Source: Isoperla grammatica (taxonomy: Eukaryota; Arthropoda; Insecta; Plecoptera; Perlodidae). Taken from it: a stretch of 64,000 nt of DNA. Location: NCBI GenBank assembly GCA_945910005.1, contig CAMDTW010000212.1:186001-250000 (forward strand). Reading direction: 5' to 3'. The notes under the pieces are model-generated. The model was given only the letters and a program-made list of their open reading frames with translations. It was not told the DNA's origin and made no database searches. Shown here piece by piece: positions 22,231-33,880 of the stretch. Position numbers and translations under genes: made by a program. The first letter of the stretch is position 1; each line of letters starts with the position of its first letter.

Positions 22231-22949
22231 AATTCGACATCATCGTATCTAATTAAATGTTTTAAAAGTTAATCGGTACAGTGTCAGCATTATCATATAA
22301 AATCAAATGTGTTAAAAGTCAATTACCAGAGTGTCAGCATCATCATATAAAATCAAATGTGTTAAAAGTCAATTACCAGAGTGTCAGCATTATCATATAA
22401 AATCAAATGTGTTAAAAGTCAATTACCAGAGTGTCAGCGTTATCGTATAAAATCAAATGTGTTAAAAGTTAATCGGCACAGTGTCAGCGTTATCGTATAA
22501 AATCAAATGTTTTAAAAGTCAATTACCAGAGTGTCAGCGTTATCGTATAAAATCAAATGTGTTAAAAGTTAATCGGCACAGTGTCAGCGTAATCGTATAA
22601 AATCAAATGTTTTAAAAGTCAATTACCAGAGTGTCAGCATTATCATATAAAATCAAATAAAAGTCAATTACCAGAGTGTCAGCATTATCATATAAAATCA
22701 AATGTGTTAAAAGTCAATTATCAGAGTGTCAGCATTATCATATAAAATCAAATAAAAGTCAATTACCAGAGTGTCAGCATTATCATATAAAATCAGATGT
22801 GTTAAAAGTCAATTACCAGAGTGTCAGCGTTATCGTATAAAATCAAATGTGTTAAAAGTTAATCGGCACAGTGTCAGCATTATCATATAAAATCAAATGT
22901 GTTAAAAGTTAATCGGCACAGTGTCAGCGTTATCGTATAAAATCAAATT
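22231..22949. repeat. 50-bp minisatellite, 14 units
   Basis: GTGTCAGC recurs at 22281, 22331, 22381, 22431, 22481, 22531, 22581, 22631, 22676, 22726, 22771, 22821, 22871 and 22921. The unit is 50 bp, with two 45-bp versions. Two linked variant types alternate: GCATTATCATA versus GCGTTATCGTA, and CAATTACCAGA versus TAATCGGCACA. There are no unique spacers. Confidence 0.97.
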
Positions 22950-22976
22950 GCAGAGGAGATTGACTTGAGACTGCTT

Positions 22977-23176
22977 TCAGGTTTTTTTTATATGTGATAC
23001 ATTGATTGATGATTCATTGTCGGTTTTCAGCGGTGTGCTAGTCACTTTGCTTCTTTTTTGAGGAAAGTAGGGTTTTAGTTCTTTTCTTGAACGTAGATTG
23101 TAGGCACATTTAAGTGGAGACCTTTTTACTTTTGATGTTTCCTTTTTAGGGATTTCAGCCGTAGCTCCCAGTTTTG
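22977..23176 (-). CDS. Candidate terminal exon of an unidentified basic protein
   Basis: On the minus strand a pyrimidine tract ending TGCCTTTTTCAG is followed by an open frame KLGATAEIPKKETSKVKRSP then LKCAYNLRSRKELKPYFPQK and RSKVTSTPLKTDNESSINVS, ending HIKKT and a stop. The acceptor-like site and the Lys/Arg/Ser/Pro-rich composition fit the last exon of a nuclear or chromatin-type protein, but I recognise no family. Upstream exons were not found in 23.2-24.1 kb. The minisatellite would fall in its 3' untranslated region. This is a prediction from frame plus splice signal only. Confidence 0.3.
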
Positions 23177-23230
23177 CTGAAAAAGGCAATATAGGAAATT
23201 ACTACTTAGTAAAATTTCTTAAAGTTACTG

Positions 23231-23551
23231 ATGAATGGTTACTTCACACAAATGGTTAAGGTTTAAGATTGATCTATACGAAAACAATACTCGCGTTTAC
23301 ATACGGTGCTAGGTTTTAGAGCTAGTGTTTAATGTTTAAGAAAGTTGACAAGACTCAACTTTTAAACATAAAACCGTAAATCCTTACACCCAACCAATGA
23401 GAAATTACCTTTCAAGCGTGTCATAATATGGCAGCCAATAGTAGAGAAGCAACTAAAATAGAGATAGCAATTTATGTGAATGCCTCCTTTAGACTCCTTA
23501 GCCTTAAATCGTTTAAAACGAAACCTTAAACTTTGTGTGAACGAACCATAA
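23231..23551. mobile_element. MITE with GGTTxxTTCACACAAA termini
   Basis: The left end GGTTACTTCACACAAATGGT and the inverted right end TTTGTGTGAACGAACC share the FTTCACACAAA-type core, followed inside by GTTTAAGG in both arms. A central palindrome surrounds 23330-23385. The style matches the Harbinger-like MITE at 6802. Boundaries are approximate. Confidence 0.55.
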
Positions 23552-24136
23552 ATTACTAGTTAGTTAGTACACAGTGACAACTAGGCCTATGCTGGAATCT
23601 GTCTAGCTAGTATCAATGTCTTCAATCAATCAATGTCTATCAATGTCTAGCTAATTCAATGTCTTATCGTGGATGAGTAATTTCACTTCATTTCATTTTT
23701 AATTTAATTTATTCGGCTAGCCTCTTTAAAACTCACGGTTACACACATAAGTGTATAGATAGAGAATTCGAGTTGTCATTAGGTTTGTTTGTTTTACATG
23801 CATAGTGTATAGTCACAGTGTAACGTGTGAGTGTAGGCCAATTAAAGGCTTTTACACATGATTTTACTTTGCGTCACCCAGAATAAGAAAACGCTTTTAA
23901 TCTACACGTTACACTAAGGGCTTTACACTGACCTACTTACGTATTGAGGATATGGTGTGCATGCTCACAATACTTCCGTATATAGTCCAAAAGAACCCTA
24001 ATATAAATTTAATATTAATTTGAAATGCATTAATTTATTATGAAAGTGCTGCGGTTCTACCATCGGTGGAAATAGAATGCGTTTTTCATGATTAGTGATC
24101 TCCTTATTTTGATCTGACACATTTGTTTGGTGCCTT
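23552..24136. other. No gene recognised
   Basis: There are repeated CAATGTCTATCAATGTCTAG phrases at 23620-23665 and an inverted pair around GGCTTTTACAC / GGGCTTTACAC (23840-23935) that could be a decayed MITE. Confidence 0.35.
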
Positions 24137-25409
24137 TTAAAGGAATAGTCAGGTGAAAAACTAAAAAACTACCATTTGTATATGTCCACCCTCAGATATG
24201 GAAAACATGACTAAAAGATACTATACTTTAACCCTAGAAGTGCCAAGAGCCGCTTTTCGCGGTCTTTATTTCGTCCGTTGCGCGCCGCGGCCGCTTTTTG
24301 CGGTCTTTATTTAACATTCGTTTTCAGCCTACTGGTGCCATCTCTCGGTGAAATTTTGCACTCGATGTAAGGTGGGATATGTAAGAAACAAACTGCAGAA
24401 GTGTTTGCAGGGCTGTGACTATTGTGCATCGTATAAATTTATTCCTATTCCCACTAAAAGTCACAAGAGTTTTGTGTGAATATGGCGGACAATCACGCGT
24501 CGTCCTCATATCAACAAAGACTTTCTGACGGAGAATTAGCCAATAAAAACGTACATAGTTCTTATTTATTTCCCCGAAGTATAACTAGGGATCTAGATAA
24601 ACAACTAAGAAATCACCTACCCTTTTCTAATGTATTCCAATTGAAATAAACTATGCAGGTACCCATTTTTTATAAAATAGAGTGTACGATAAACAATTTT
24701 CATTGTTGCTATTCATTTTGCCAAAGTAAACTTGATTTGGATTGTTTTTACCAATTATTAGTTGTTGTCAAGGTAGGCATAGGTCCTAAGCAACTAAGAA
24801 AGTATTTACCCAAGACATCCTTAGATTTGAATAATTCACTGGTAAGAAGACCATACACAATGAATTACAAATCAATTGATAACTTTTTTGTTTGTATTTT
24901 GTCATAGTTGAAACTTTTTGAGTTATCTTTTTGAATGAATACTCTGTAAGTTTCTAATAATAAAAAACAATGTTATTTTGAAAAAAAAATTGCTAAATGG
25001 GTACCAAAAGGGCTGTTCTGAAAAAAAAAATAGGGGTTCCATTTTTATATGTGGTTATTATAACATAAATTAATTGCGTTGTCAAATTCCATTATTGATT
25101 CAAAATCGTCAGTTCGTTAGCTTTTCATTGATATATAAATGATACATATAAGCCAGAGCCCAGATTCACAAAGGTGTTTAAGTGCTAAGACGTCCTAGTT
25201 TAGGCAAATCTTAGTGATATAAATCACCAATATGTCGTTCTGCAATGTTATTATAAAGATAAAATATAGTAAAATATGAACAATTTAACTAATAATATTT
25301 GATTTGTGAATGTGTATTACAGTAAACCCTCGTTAATACGAACATCAAGGGACCCAAAAATCATCAGTTCGTAATATAAAAATTCGCAATATCGCAAAAA
25401 CGTCAAAAT

Positions 25410-26307
25410 TAGGGGTGTGCGGTTAACCGACTTTTCGGGTCGGGTCGGTTTTTTACTAACCGAACCGAAAATTCGTTTGAAAACCCGAAAGTCGGTTTTC
25501 CCGCGCGCGATGTTTGAAACGACCGTGACTGTTTCCTCCGCCTGCTAGATCGCACCGCTAAGCGTCGAGATATGTACGACCTATCGATATATCGAACGTA
25601 CATCGAACCAAGACGACCAACCATAGGCCTAGGCCACTAGGCTCTCGTCTTGTTTGTTGTAGTCGTCAACTTTCGTTGTTTATTTACATCCGTCGTGTGC
25701 TATAAAACGTAATTCTTGGTAAATAATAAAAATAAAATGCGTCGTACAGCCACAGGTAGGCCTAGGCCTAGAGCTTTAATTATTGTGAGCGATGAAGGTG
25801 CTGATGATCCACCGGAGCAGCGTAGGCCTAGGCCTAGGCCTACAAGTTCCTTCCGAGCCTCAACAACGTGATGTTGGCCTCTCAACCAAGGCAAATATTT
25901 GGGCACACTTTACCAAAATTAGTTCGATCTGTGCCAAGTGCAAGTATTGCGCCAGCCAATTAAAAACTGAGATTGGTACGACGTCGAGCCTATATTTTCA
26001 AATATTCGCACAGGCCTAGTTTCTACCTCTTCTACTTCCCATAATCACAGGCATGCCATCAACTTCTTCCAAAATAAAGCACACAGTTGTTTCCTACTTC
26101 CCAGTTTTATTTTTATTTGGTTCTTACTTGCAAAGTCATGAATATGCTTAGTTTATTTAAAACAAAAAATGTTTGCCTACAAAATGTGGAATGGAGCTAT
26201 ATTAGGCTATTTACGACTAACCGACCCGGAACCGAAAAACCGAGGTTATTACACTAACCGAACCGAAAACCGAACCGAGTTAAAAAAGTACTAACCGCAC
26301 ACCCCTA
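25410..26307. mobile_element. hAT element with BED-finger remnant, inside the pogo-like element
   Basis: Termini TAGGGGTGTGCGG and CCGCACACCCCTA are perfect inverted repeats flanked by identical GTCAAAAT (25402-25409, 26308-26315). Subterminal regions are rich in ACCGAACCGAAAA and its complement. The interior keeps part of a transposase first exon with a BED zinc finger but no catalytic domain. Confidence 0.92.
25792..26019 (+). pseudogene. BED zinc-finger remnant of hAT transposase
   Basis: The frame reads STKANIWAHFTKISSICAKC then KYCASQLKTEIGTTSSL, a BED finger: aromatic (W..F) followed by C-x2-C and a Thr/Ser segment before the expected His pair, which is lost (YFQIFAQA, stop). In hAT transposases this finger is N-terminal and binds DNA. 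The catalytic part is absent. The upstream residues lie in AGGCCTAGG repeat DNA. Confidence 0.65.
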
Positions 26308-27615
26308 GTCAAAATTCAATAGTACCAGCCAAAATAAACGTATCTACAAACAATCAATGTTTTCCAATGGATAGTAGCGCGCGGGTATGATGTTTTGTGC
26401 GCGCATAGTAGGCGGACTAAGCGGGCACGTTGCAGTGAGCAAGCCACGCCCCTCAACAGCTGTAAGGGCTTGCGCGCGCATCCGCAACAAAACAAGTAGC
26501 TGCCTGCGACGACGTACGCTCGGCGAACAAAAATCTTGATACCTGCGCCTACTCTGCGAGTTGAACTCTCGGACACATTATTTTGTCTGTGCGGTTTCAA
26601 AATTATTTGTTCGTATTAAACAACGAACATTATGCATTAATACCATCCAGGGGATAAATAATTCGTTCGTATTACGTATTATGCGAAATTCGTTATATCC
26701 GTTTTATTTAACATTGAGTGTCCTATTTACGTGGGCTGGGTCTTGCTTACTATTCGTATTATGTGAGAATTCGCACTAACCGAGTTCGTTTTACCGAGGG
26801 TTTACTGTAATACCTAGACATGATTTATCTTGATTTATCTAGCTAGGATTTGCCTAACTTAGGACAACTTAGAGTTACGCATCTTTGTGAATCCAGGCCC
26901 AGGTACTTACATTATTACAATTCAAACAAAATCATCCAACAAACAGGTGCATTTGGTCTGGCAATACAGCAGTTTACATTGGGCATTCCTAGGGTTAAAA
27001 ACAGGTAGTTACAAAATTAAAGAAAACGCGATTTTTTGGGTTGTTGCTACCAAGTAGCACCGAGCAACTCTTCTCATGGTAATTCCCATATATAAAAAAA
27101 ATGTTACCTCGAGATAGTAAAACCACCACTAAAATAGGGCCCTTATAAAAAATCCATCACGAGGTTTAATGTGCATCGTTTCTCTACTGATAACATGCAA
27201 GTCTTAGTACGAACGTGTACTTCTACAAAATGCCCTGCAATTAATTTTTTGTGACTTGATGTGAAGAAAAGTTGCAATAGGGAAGGCTCATGAAAAATAA
27301 ATATTCCTCGGAGTACCTAAAAGGGGAAGGCCATTATCTAAAAGAACGGGCTATATAATTTTTATATCTGAGAAGTGTATATTTCCAATTCTATTAGCAT
27401 TTAAAGTTTGAAATTTGGAACTTCCCGCTCCGTAATTAAAAAACGGCTCGTGACGTCAGAACTCTTGTCAACAACAGCTGCCTCCTTGAAGTATTCTTAA
27501 TAATATCAACGAAATTAAGTTGGACATTTTACAATATCTAGGATGCAGTGACTTTACAACAATGTCTTTTATACCACTGTTTTTTTCAGAAAATACATTT
27601 TGATACAGTATTTAC

Positions 27616-29597
27616 TAGGGGTCTGCGGGTAGTACTTTTTAGATTCGGGTCGGGTTCGGGTCCGGGTAACACAAAAAGTTCGGGTATCGGGTCCGGGTTC
27701 GGGTAATGAAATTAGTAGGCTCTACTGGTGACGTGTGACGAGAAAGTGACGTAATTACAGCACGATCTTTTTTATTCTTCCAGTTCATTTAGGTATTTAC
27801 CTAAAATAAGTTGTTTTAATGCCAAATCGATTTCTAAAGAGTAGGGCTGTGCGAGCAGGGATTTTTCAAGTCGAGCGAGATCGAGCAAGATTCAGAAGAT
27901 AATTCTTGAATCTCGAGCGAGATTCGAGATCGAGCGAACCAAAAATTTTCTTGAATATCGAGCGAGATTCAAGATAAAAACAGACTTTTCTTATTACCTT
28001 CCTAGTACCGTAAAGGCCCGAATATAACGCGATGTTTTTTTTTTTTAAACACAAAATTCCAAATCTTCGCTCGCGCTAGAATCGGAGACTACCAGTGTGT
28101 TCGGAAATTCAACCAGCAGTTGGCAACCAGCAACCTGGTTGCGCACGGTTTTAAGCCTAAACCAACCAGACTTTACGAACACAATACTCAACCAGTTGTT
28201 TAGATATCGGCGGCAATTTGTAAATAGTCTTTCAAATAGTCCTCGGGCCAAGTTCTAGGCCTAAACCTAGGCCTAATAGAAGTATTAAATTGTATTATAT
28301 TTATTTGCATAATGTCGAACCCTCATGCACACGATATGCTTGGGGCATTAGTCATTTCTTATGACTAACTGAGAAATAAGTATAGGCCTAGCCCTCGACT
28401 ATAGGCCTAGGCCTACAAAATATATTATAAAGTAAGAAACTGCAGGCCTAGGGCCTACTTTAGGCCTAATACGGATAAGGTTCACGGTCCAAAACTTTTT
28501 AGTGAAACCATTTTGTCGAGTTTCGTTTGATGTACTGGTACGACAAGATTTATCATACCTTTTAGGACACGGCGTTTTCACTAAAACATTTAAAGTTCTT
28601 GGAATTTATAGTCACAGCACAGATAACTAAATCATGCCGTTATCTGTTGTCCCCCTAGGGCCTAGGCTAGGCTACGTTGACGAGGCCAAGATGTATAAAA
28701 ATAAATGTAAATACAATAAAATGCATTACATACAGTTTAAATTAAGGAAGAAGCAAGAAAGTTAGATCTATCTTTAAATAGTCTTCTCGTTCAGTTCTAA
28801 TAAAAGGTACAGAGTGTCGTTTTTACCCACAGCACGTTTGAAATTGCCATTTAAATTTTGAATCGGTGCGCATTTTGGTGGATGCCAACCACGCAGCACC
28901 CATTTTCTTGGTTGCCGTGGGCTCGGCACGGCACGGCTTGGTTGCCATCCAAGTTGTGGCCACGCCCACTCAACCATGGACTTTACGAACACGTTTTGCA
29001 TCTGGATGTGCTCAACCGGCAGCCAGGGTGCTTTATCGAACACACTGTACAAATTTCCAAACGCATTTCGCGACGTTTGAAATTCCCGCCTAAAGTCGAT
29101 AAAGTAGTAACTTTCCATACCGGCAAGTCGATCAAGTAGTCCCAGTCTAGCCCCGATGCTAGCGCAACCACTTATTAATTGAAGAACTTCTAAGGGAGGA
29201 ACAGGGTGTTGGGAGTGGGGTGATATCCAAGATGGACGTTGTCAATGGAAAGTGATGACTGATGACTTGGTCTGCGGAATTTTTGCCAGCAAGCAATTTT
29301 GCAAAGAGTTTAGACTACTTTTGAAGTCATGGCATATTACTAGAATCCATGTTTTGGTAGTACAATCACAAAAATAGGCCGCCTAAATGAGCCTAGGCCT
29401 AGGCTAGGGTAGGCCCAGGCCTAGGCCTAGGCCTACCTTAGGTAAGACAGTCCACGCGTAAATAACGGCTTCTAGGGCCTAGGCCTAGGACCTACTACTA
29501 CCCGAAAAAGCCCGATATTTGTTATTTAAATCCCCGAATTTCGGGTATGTATAAATACCCGAAATTACCCGAAGTTTCGGGTACCCGCAGACCCCTA
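27616..29597. mobile_element. hAT element, 1982 bp, with perfect 8-bp duplication
   Basis: TAGGGGTCTGCGGGTA and the inverted TACCCGCAGACCCCTA form the TIR. GTATTTAC flanks both sides (27608-27615, 29598-29605). Subterminal CGGGTTCGGGT motifs occur at the left end and inverted at the right. A second terminus-like phrase at 27845 (AGGGCTGTGCGAG with GAGCGAGATCGAGC repeats) has no visible partner and may be a broken hAT inside. No transposase frame was recognised. Confidence 0.9.
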
Positions 29598-29927
29598 GTA
29601 TTTACCAAATGTGTTTAAAATAATGCAATTATTTAACATATTGTTGTAAATTAATGTTGAGCAGTGTTCATTTACTAACTAGAAATAAACGTTGATTCAG
29701 TTAAAGTCTTATGAGAGCAATAATCTACTAAATTGTGGGATTTCAGTACTATTTGTATGATGTAAAATGATTGTTTACAGAGTTATGATGTCAGAACCTT
29801 CTAATCACCAGCAAGATGGCACAGGTCCGTTTCCGAGCGTGTTTTGACAGCAATATCTTTGACTTGCTGTTAAAGCGATGTTAATGCACCTTTCGAGCCG
29901 AAACCAATTAGTTCCCGTTTATTTTAA

Positions 29928-30599
29928 AGGAATAGTCAGATGAAAAACTAAAGAACTACCATTTGTAGATGTCCACCCTCAAATATGGAAAACATGACTA
30001 AACGATATCATACTTTAAAAGCAGGCGGTTAAAAAATTAAAGAAAACGCGATTTTTTGGCTTGGTGCTACCAAGTAGCACCGAGCAACTTTCCTCATGGT
30101 AATTCCCATTTACAAAAATTGTTGCCTCGAGATAGTAAAACCACCGCTAAAATAGGGCACTTATCAAAAATCGATCAGGAGGTTTAATGTGCATCGTTTC
30201 TCTACCGATAACATGCTTCTTAGTACGAACGTGTACTTCTACAAAATGCCCTGCAATTAATTTGTTTGTGATTTCATGTGTAGAAAAGTTGCAATCTGTT
30301 TTGAGCGGCACTGTCCGCAGTCGCCGAGTGTTTCGCGGAGCGCTGGCTGGACTCGTATTACACAATGAGTCCTCTGTCTATCAGGCAGGCGTTAGCGACC
30401 TCGGAACCGATACAGCTGTACTACGCTTTAGAAGAAAAATGCAGCAGATCGGACGGAGTCAATCAATTAGAATAGCAGAATGTTCACTATTTTTTTTCTT
30501 GCGTTGAAGCAACCTATATCAATTGTACTTTACACATAACTGATTTTCATGCACTTATGACTCATTGGTAATTTTCTGGTTCTCCATCTGACTATTCCT
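29928..30599 (+). mobile_element. TTAA MITE, copy B (reference copy)
   Basis: AGGAATAGTCAGATGAAAAA and the inverted CTGACTATTCCT are flanked by TTAA (29924-29927, 30600-30603). The copy is 672 bp, appears complete, and was used here to define copies A and C. It has a small internal palindrome (GTGCTACCAAGTAGCAC) and no coding sequence of note. Confidence 0.88.
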
Positions 30600-30707
30600 T
30601 TAACATGAGGTAACCAGAAAGCAAATAAAAAAAATGTGTGAGCCTTCCCTATTTGTTTTGAGCGGCACTGTCCGCAGTCGCCAAGTGTTTCGCAGTGGTA
30701 TTATTGT

Positions 30708-30834
30708 TTAGTAGTAGTAGTTGTAGTAGTGGTAGTGGTAGTGGTGGTGGTGGTAGTGGTGGTGGTGGTAGTGGTGGTGGTGGTAGTGGTGGTAGTGGTG
30801 GTGGTGGTCGTACTAGTAATAGTACTAGTACTAC

Positions 30835-30868
<34 letters not shown>

Positions 30869-30900
30869 AGTAGTAGAAGTAGTAGTAGTAGTAGTAGTAC
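30708..30900. repeat. GTA/GTG/GTC trinucleotide microsatellite
   Basis: GTAGTAGTAG, GGTGGTGGTAGTGG and TCGTCGTCG runs form a continuous trinucleotide array, followed by A16 at about 30920. Long homopolymeric open frames here are artefacts. Confidence 0.95.
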
Positions 30901-30939
30901 AATACTTTACTAATATTAAAAAAAAAAAAAAAAATGGTA

Positions 30940-31505
30940 CTATTTTTTGTGTGCAAACTTCTTCATAAACGCATAAAACTAAATTATTGCATAAATATGT
31001 GCGAGCCACTACAGATTTACACGTACCTCTGCGACCACTAGACTGTAGTTCTGGAGAAAGGCTGACATATGATGAGACCTCTGCAGGCTCGTATCTTTGA
31101 ACCCTGCATGAGACATAGATCAATGTCAGTCAAAAAGTATTAATTCTGGAAGTGGTACAGAATAATACGTTCTTCCAAAGCAGTAGTATAACACATAAAG
31201 TCGTATGGTTTGGTCATAATCTAAACAGCTGATGAGGTAGGGACAAATGCAAGCGTTCACACACAAACACAAAATAACGAATCAATCATAGTGGTTGTCA
31301 CAACAAAGTTGAAAATTGTTAGACTTTCTTAGGACTAAACCATCAACCGTACGATGACGAGCTGATCAGAAGTCACTCACGACAGACCAATGAGAAACAG
31401 TACGGGTTTTTATCTTTGATCCAAGTGCTGTAGCTTGAGCTCTATTAAGTTTGTGTATCGTAGCCAGAAGGCCAGGTCCTAGTTATGGGGTTTATTAAAA
31501 ATCAT
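30940..31505. other. No gene recognised
   Basis: This is unique-looking sequence without a recognisable coding or repeat signature. Confidence 0.35.
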
Positions 31506-32889
31506 TCGAGGTGTGGGAGCCCGTTCGAAAACGAACCGAACTCGAACCAACTTTAAAAGTTTGAGTTTGGTTTGAGAAATTTAAACTATGTTCAAAAACG
31601 AGCTATGTAGCCTATTTGAATTCTCCGCCTTCCTGCCTAAATTTAAATTGTTGGGCTAGGCCATGCCTTCTAAATTGCCATTTTGCCATTTTCATTTGTA
31701 AGTAACGCAACAAAGGCAGTGTCTTTTAAGGTGCCAATTTATTTCCATATCCTGTTCTGTTTGAGCTTGCCTAAATTTGTTTCTAATTCTTTAATGTGTT
31801 TCCGGGTTTGTAAATAATCTTTTTCAGTCACTTTTATTTTCACATGATCATATTTCTTCTCCCATTTAACACTACAGTAGTTTTAATTAAACCACAACTT
31901 TACAAACTTTTAGGAAAGTTCAAAGTTCGGTGATGATGATATTTGGGGTAGAGGTCTGCACGGGTGCAGGCTTAGTCCGCGGGCGGGGTACAGGCCTTGA
32001 TATGTTTATTAAGACGGGCCTGGGCCTACATATCACTGAACGAGGAGCGATCTTTCAGGATTTTTTATTTTATTTTTTTAATTGGTAATTACAATGAAAG
32101 AAAAGTAATGTTATTTTACTAACATTTCCGAAACTTAAAACAAATCCGAAATAGTATAAACTTCGGGTCACAACATTTTTGTTGTAATTCTTTTCGTTAC
32201 AACTTTCACTGGCAATAGTTACTAATTTCGTTTCATCTAATCGCCTTTTTGTTCCTATACCCTGGCGTTCGTAATCAATTGCCAAATACACTTAAAATTA
32301 GGGATGGGCACGATAATCGTATATCGATAATTATCGATAATATCGATTATCGATTTTATCCCGATATGGCTGGCCATATCGCGATAATCGTACGATATTA
32401 ATTTGGGTGTAATACGGCGATAAAAATTACGAGTTTGACGATATTTGAATCTGGCGCCAGGAGACAAGCACTCGTTTGGGCGCGAGTCGCACTCGACAGT
32501 CGACTTTGTGCACTGCACTCCGCTCGCAAACACCCCTTCCACCGAACTGGATAAGGTCAATGATCTCCATTCTCGGCCGACTTACGAGCTACCAGCGCGC
32601 TGTGCGAGAGAGAGAGAGAGAGAGAGAATCTCTCTCTTCCTCCCCCTCCCTCCCTCTCATCAGGGTACAGGCAGCTAACTTGACCTACTTTCTCAGTCCT
32701 CGACGACGTGACAAGTGCGTGCAGCTGCCAGTGAGACTGTGTGGTAATCATTGTTCGGTTCGCGTATTTATGTATTTATTTACGAGTTTCTTCAACTAAG
32801 AGTTTCTTAATTTTCCGTTGTGTTTAGTTTTCTGCTTTTTTATTTATCATTTATTTTTATTATTTATTTGTTACTTTTTCAATCTTACT

Positions 32890-33540
32890 ATGTCTAAAAG
32901 ACCGCTTCACACGCCGGACAAATATCGCGCTCCCGTGTGGAACGAGTTCGGTTTCCAAGTGGACGCCAATGGAAAAGTGTCTGACGAAAAAGCTGTGTTT
33001 TGTAGACATTGCGACGCAAAGGTTGCCTACTCGGGCAACACCACAAATTTATCAGTTCACGTGAAAAAGTGCAACATATTCCTTAATAAAAACAACAATC
33101 AGCAACAAAAGTTAAGCTGCATGTTCACACCCGCCCCGACAAAATGGAAAGACAATCACCCGCAGGCAAAGAAGATAACTAAGGCAATTGTTGAATCCAT
33201 TGCCAAACACCTGTGGCCACTTTCAATTTGCGAACAGTTAAATGGTATTCTAAAAGAAGCTTGTCCTTCTTACAATGTGTTGTCTCGCAAAACGATTACC
33301 CATCAACTAGAAGAATTGGCTGAAACAAAAAAGGCGCTACTGTGGGACACACTGTCAGGCATAAATCATGTGTGCTTAACAACCGATTTCTGGACGTCGA
33401 TTTCGGTCCAGGCCTTTATGGGTGTGACTATCCATTTCGTCGACCACGACTGGGAACTGAGGATGGCTGGATTGGAGGTGCACCCTACAAGCGAGACCCA
33501 CACTGCAGTCAACATAGCGCATATGTTGGACGAGATGCAG
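32890..33540 (+). CDS. hAT transposase, exon 1 (BED finger and first catalytic Asp)
   Basis: The start at 32890 (MSKRPLHTPDKYRAPVWNEF) is preferred to an in-frame upstream ATG at 32818, whose leader is hydrophobic and unlike transposases. Residues about 15-61 form a BED zinc finger: W, then C-x2-C (FCRHC near 38-41), then H-x3-C (HVKKC near 57-61). KTITHQLEELAETKKALLWD and CLTTDFWTSISVQAFMGVTI follow. The Asp near residue 166 (TTDFWTS) is the first catalytic acid of hAT transposases. The exon ends in phase 0 at GAGATGCAG before GTAGGAAAG. With exon 2 it gives 606 residues, normal for the superfamily. It would act in the nucleus, binding the element's ends and excising it. No disabling change is seen. 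Confidence 0.9.
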
Positions 33541-33880
33541 GTAGGAAAGCTTTCTTTATTATTTATATTCTATCAATTAATCATAGCATATATCTCTCAT
33601 CATGTATAATTGCTAATTGTCCTCGTTTGGAACGATAGGATAGGTGTAAATTTAATTTTCAGTAATTGTAAAGGCCTTTTTGTTTTATTAGTAAATATTG
33701 AAACTTAGAAAAATTAAATGAATTAAAATAATTATACTATAGGACTAATATAATAAGTAATACATCAATAACGACTGGGTTCGATTCATGCCTGAGATAG
33801 TTTTTTTAATTTCTGGATTTATTTCTATAAAATAATCAATTAGTAAAAGGCAAGTAAAGGATGCATTCTTTTTGCTACAG
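33541..33880 (+). other. Intron of the hAT transposase gene
   Basis: A GT donor (CAG/GTAGGAAAG) and an AG acceptor (TTTTTGCTACAG) bound a 340-bp AT-rich segment with in-frame stops. Removing it joins HMLDEMQ to DRWGIKDKVV, keeping frame and the hAT order of motifs. Confidence 0.85.

Larger units (their letters stand above)
25320..26807. mobile_element. pogo/Tigger-like element with TA duplication
   Basis: Termini CAGTAAACCCTCGTTAATAC and the inverted CGAGGGTTTACTG are flanked by TA (25318-25319, 26808-26809). Inside both ends, AATTCG and TTCGTAT motifs mirror each other. A CAGT start and TA target fit pogo/Tigger elements of the Tc1/mariner superfamily. There is no transposase, and 898 bp of the length is an inserted hAT. 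Confidence 0.8.
25156..26900. mobile_element. MITE with GATTCACAAAG termini, split by a pogo-like element
   Basis: The left end GAGCCCAGATTCACAAAG and the inverted right end CTTTGTGAATCCAGGCCC pair with few mismatches, and inner segments (TTAGGCAAATC) pair too. A related pair occurs at 45158-45606. A target duplication is not clear. Confidence 0.6.
24232..26994. mobile_element. piggyBac-like element (CCCTAG termini, TTAA duplication)
   Basis: TTAA at 24228-24231 and 26995-26998 flank CCCTAGAAGTGCC and the inverted GGCATTCCTAGGG. TTAA with CCCTAG is the classic piggyBac signature. The left end has a duplicated subterminal phrase, GCCGCTTTT(C/T)GCGGTCTTTATTT. I see no transposase catalytic segment, and more than half of the length is later insertions (25156-26900). 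It is a non-autonomous or gutted copy. Confidence 0.8.
27280..30649. mobile_element. TA-flanked element with GGGAAGGCTCA termini
   Basis: GGGAAGGCTCATG on the left and the inverted TGAGCCTTCCC on the right are flanked by TA (27278-27279, 30650-30651). Outside both ends the sequence continues the MITE copy C, so the block is an insertion. A TA target suggests Tc1/mariner. It contains a hAT (27616-29597) and another copy of the TTAA MITE (29928-30599). No transposase was recognised. Confidence 0.65.
24141..30695 (+). mobile_element. TTAA MITE copy C, split into three pieces by nested insertions
   Basis: Pieces at 24141-24231, 26995-27279 and 30651-30695 align in order with the intact relative at 29928-30599. 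The left TTAA is at 24137-24140. The first break is a piggyBac-like element at one of its TTAA sites. The second is a TA-flanked element. The right end is lost in a trinucleotide microsatellite. The 6.5-kb span is therefore a roughly 0.7-kb MITE swollen by later insertions. Confidence 0.8.

Noticed and set aside
22231..22949. CRISPR-like regular array
   Set aside because: Units are contiguous 50-bp tandem repeats without unique spacers, in clearly eukaryotic DNA.
28774..29171. Several overlapping ORFs in the 27.6-29.6 kb hAT as its transposase
   Set aside because: No BED finger, catalytic motif, TRWNS or hATC signature occurs in any frame.
30701..31123. Long open frames over the trinucleotide array
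   Set aside because: They encode only Thr, Val or Ser/Gly homopolymers and exist on both strands because of the microsatellite.
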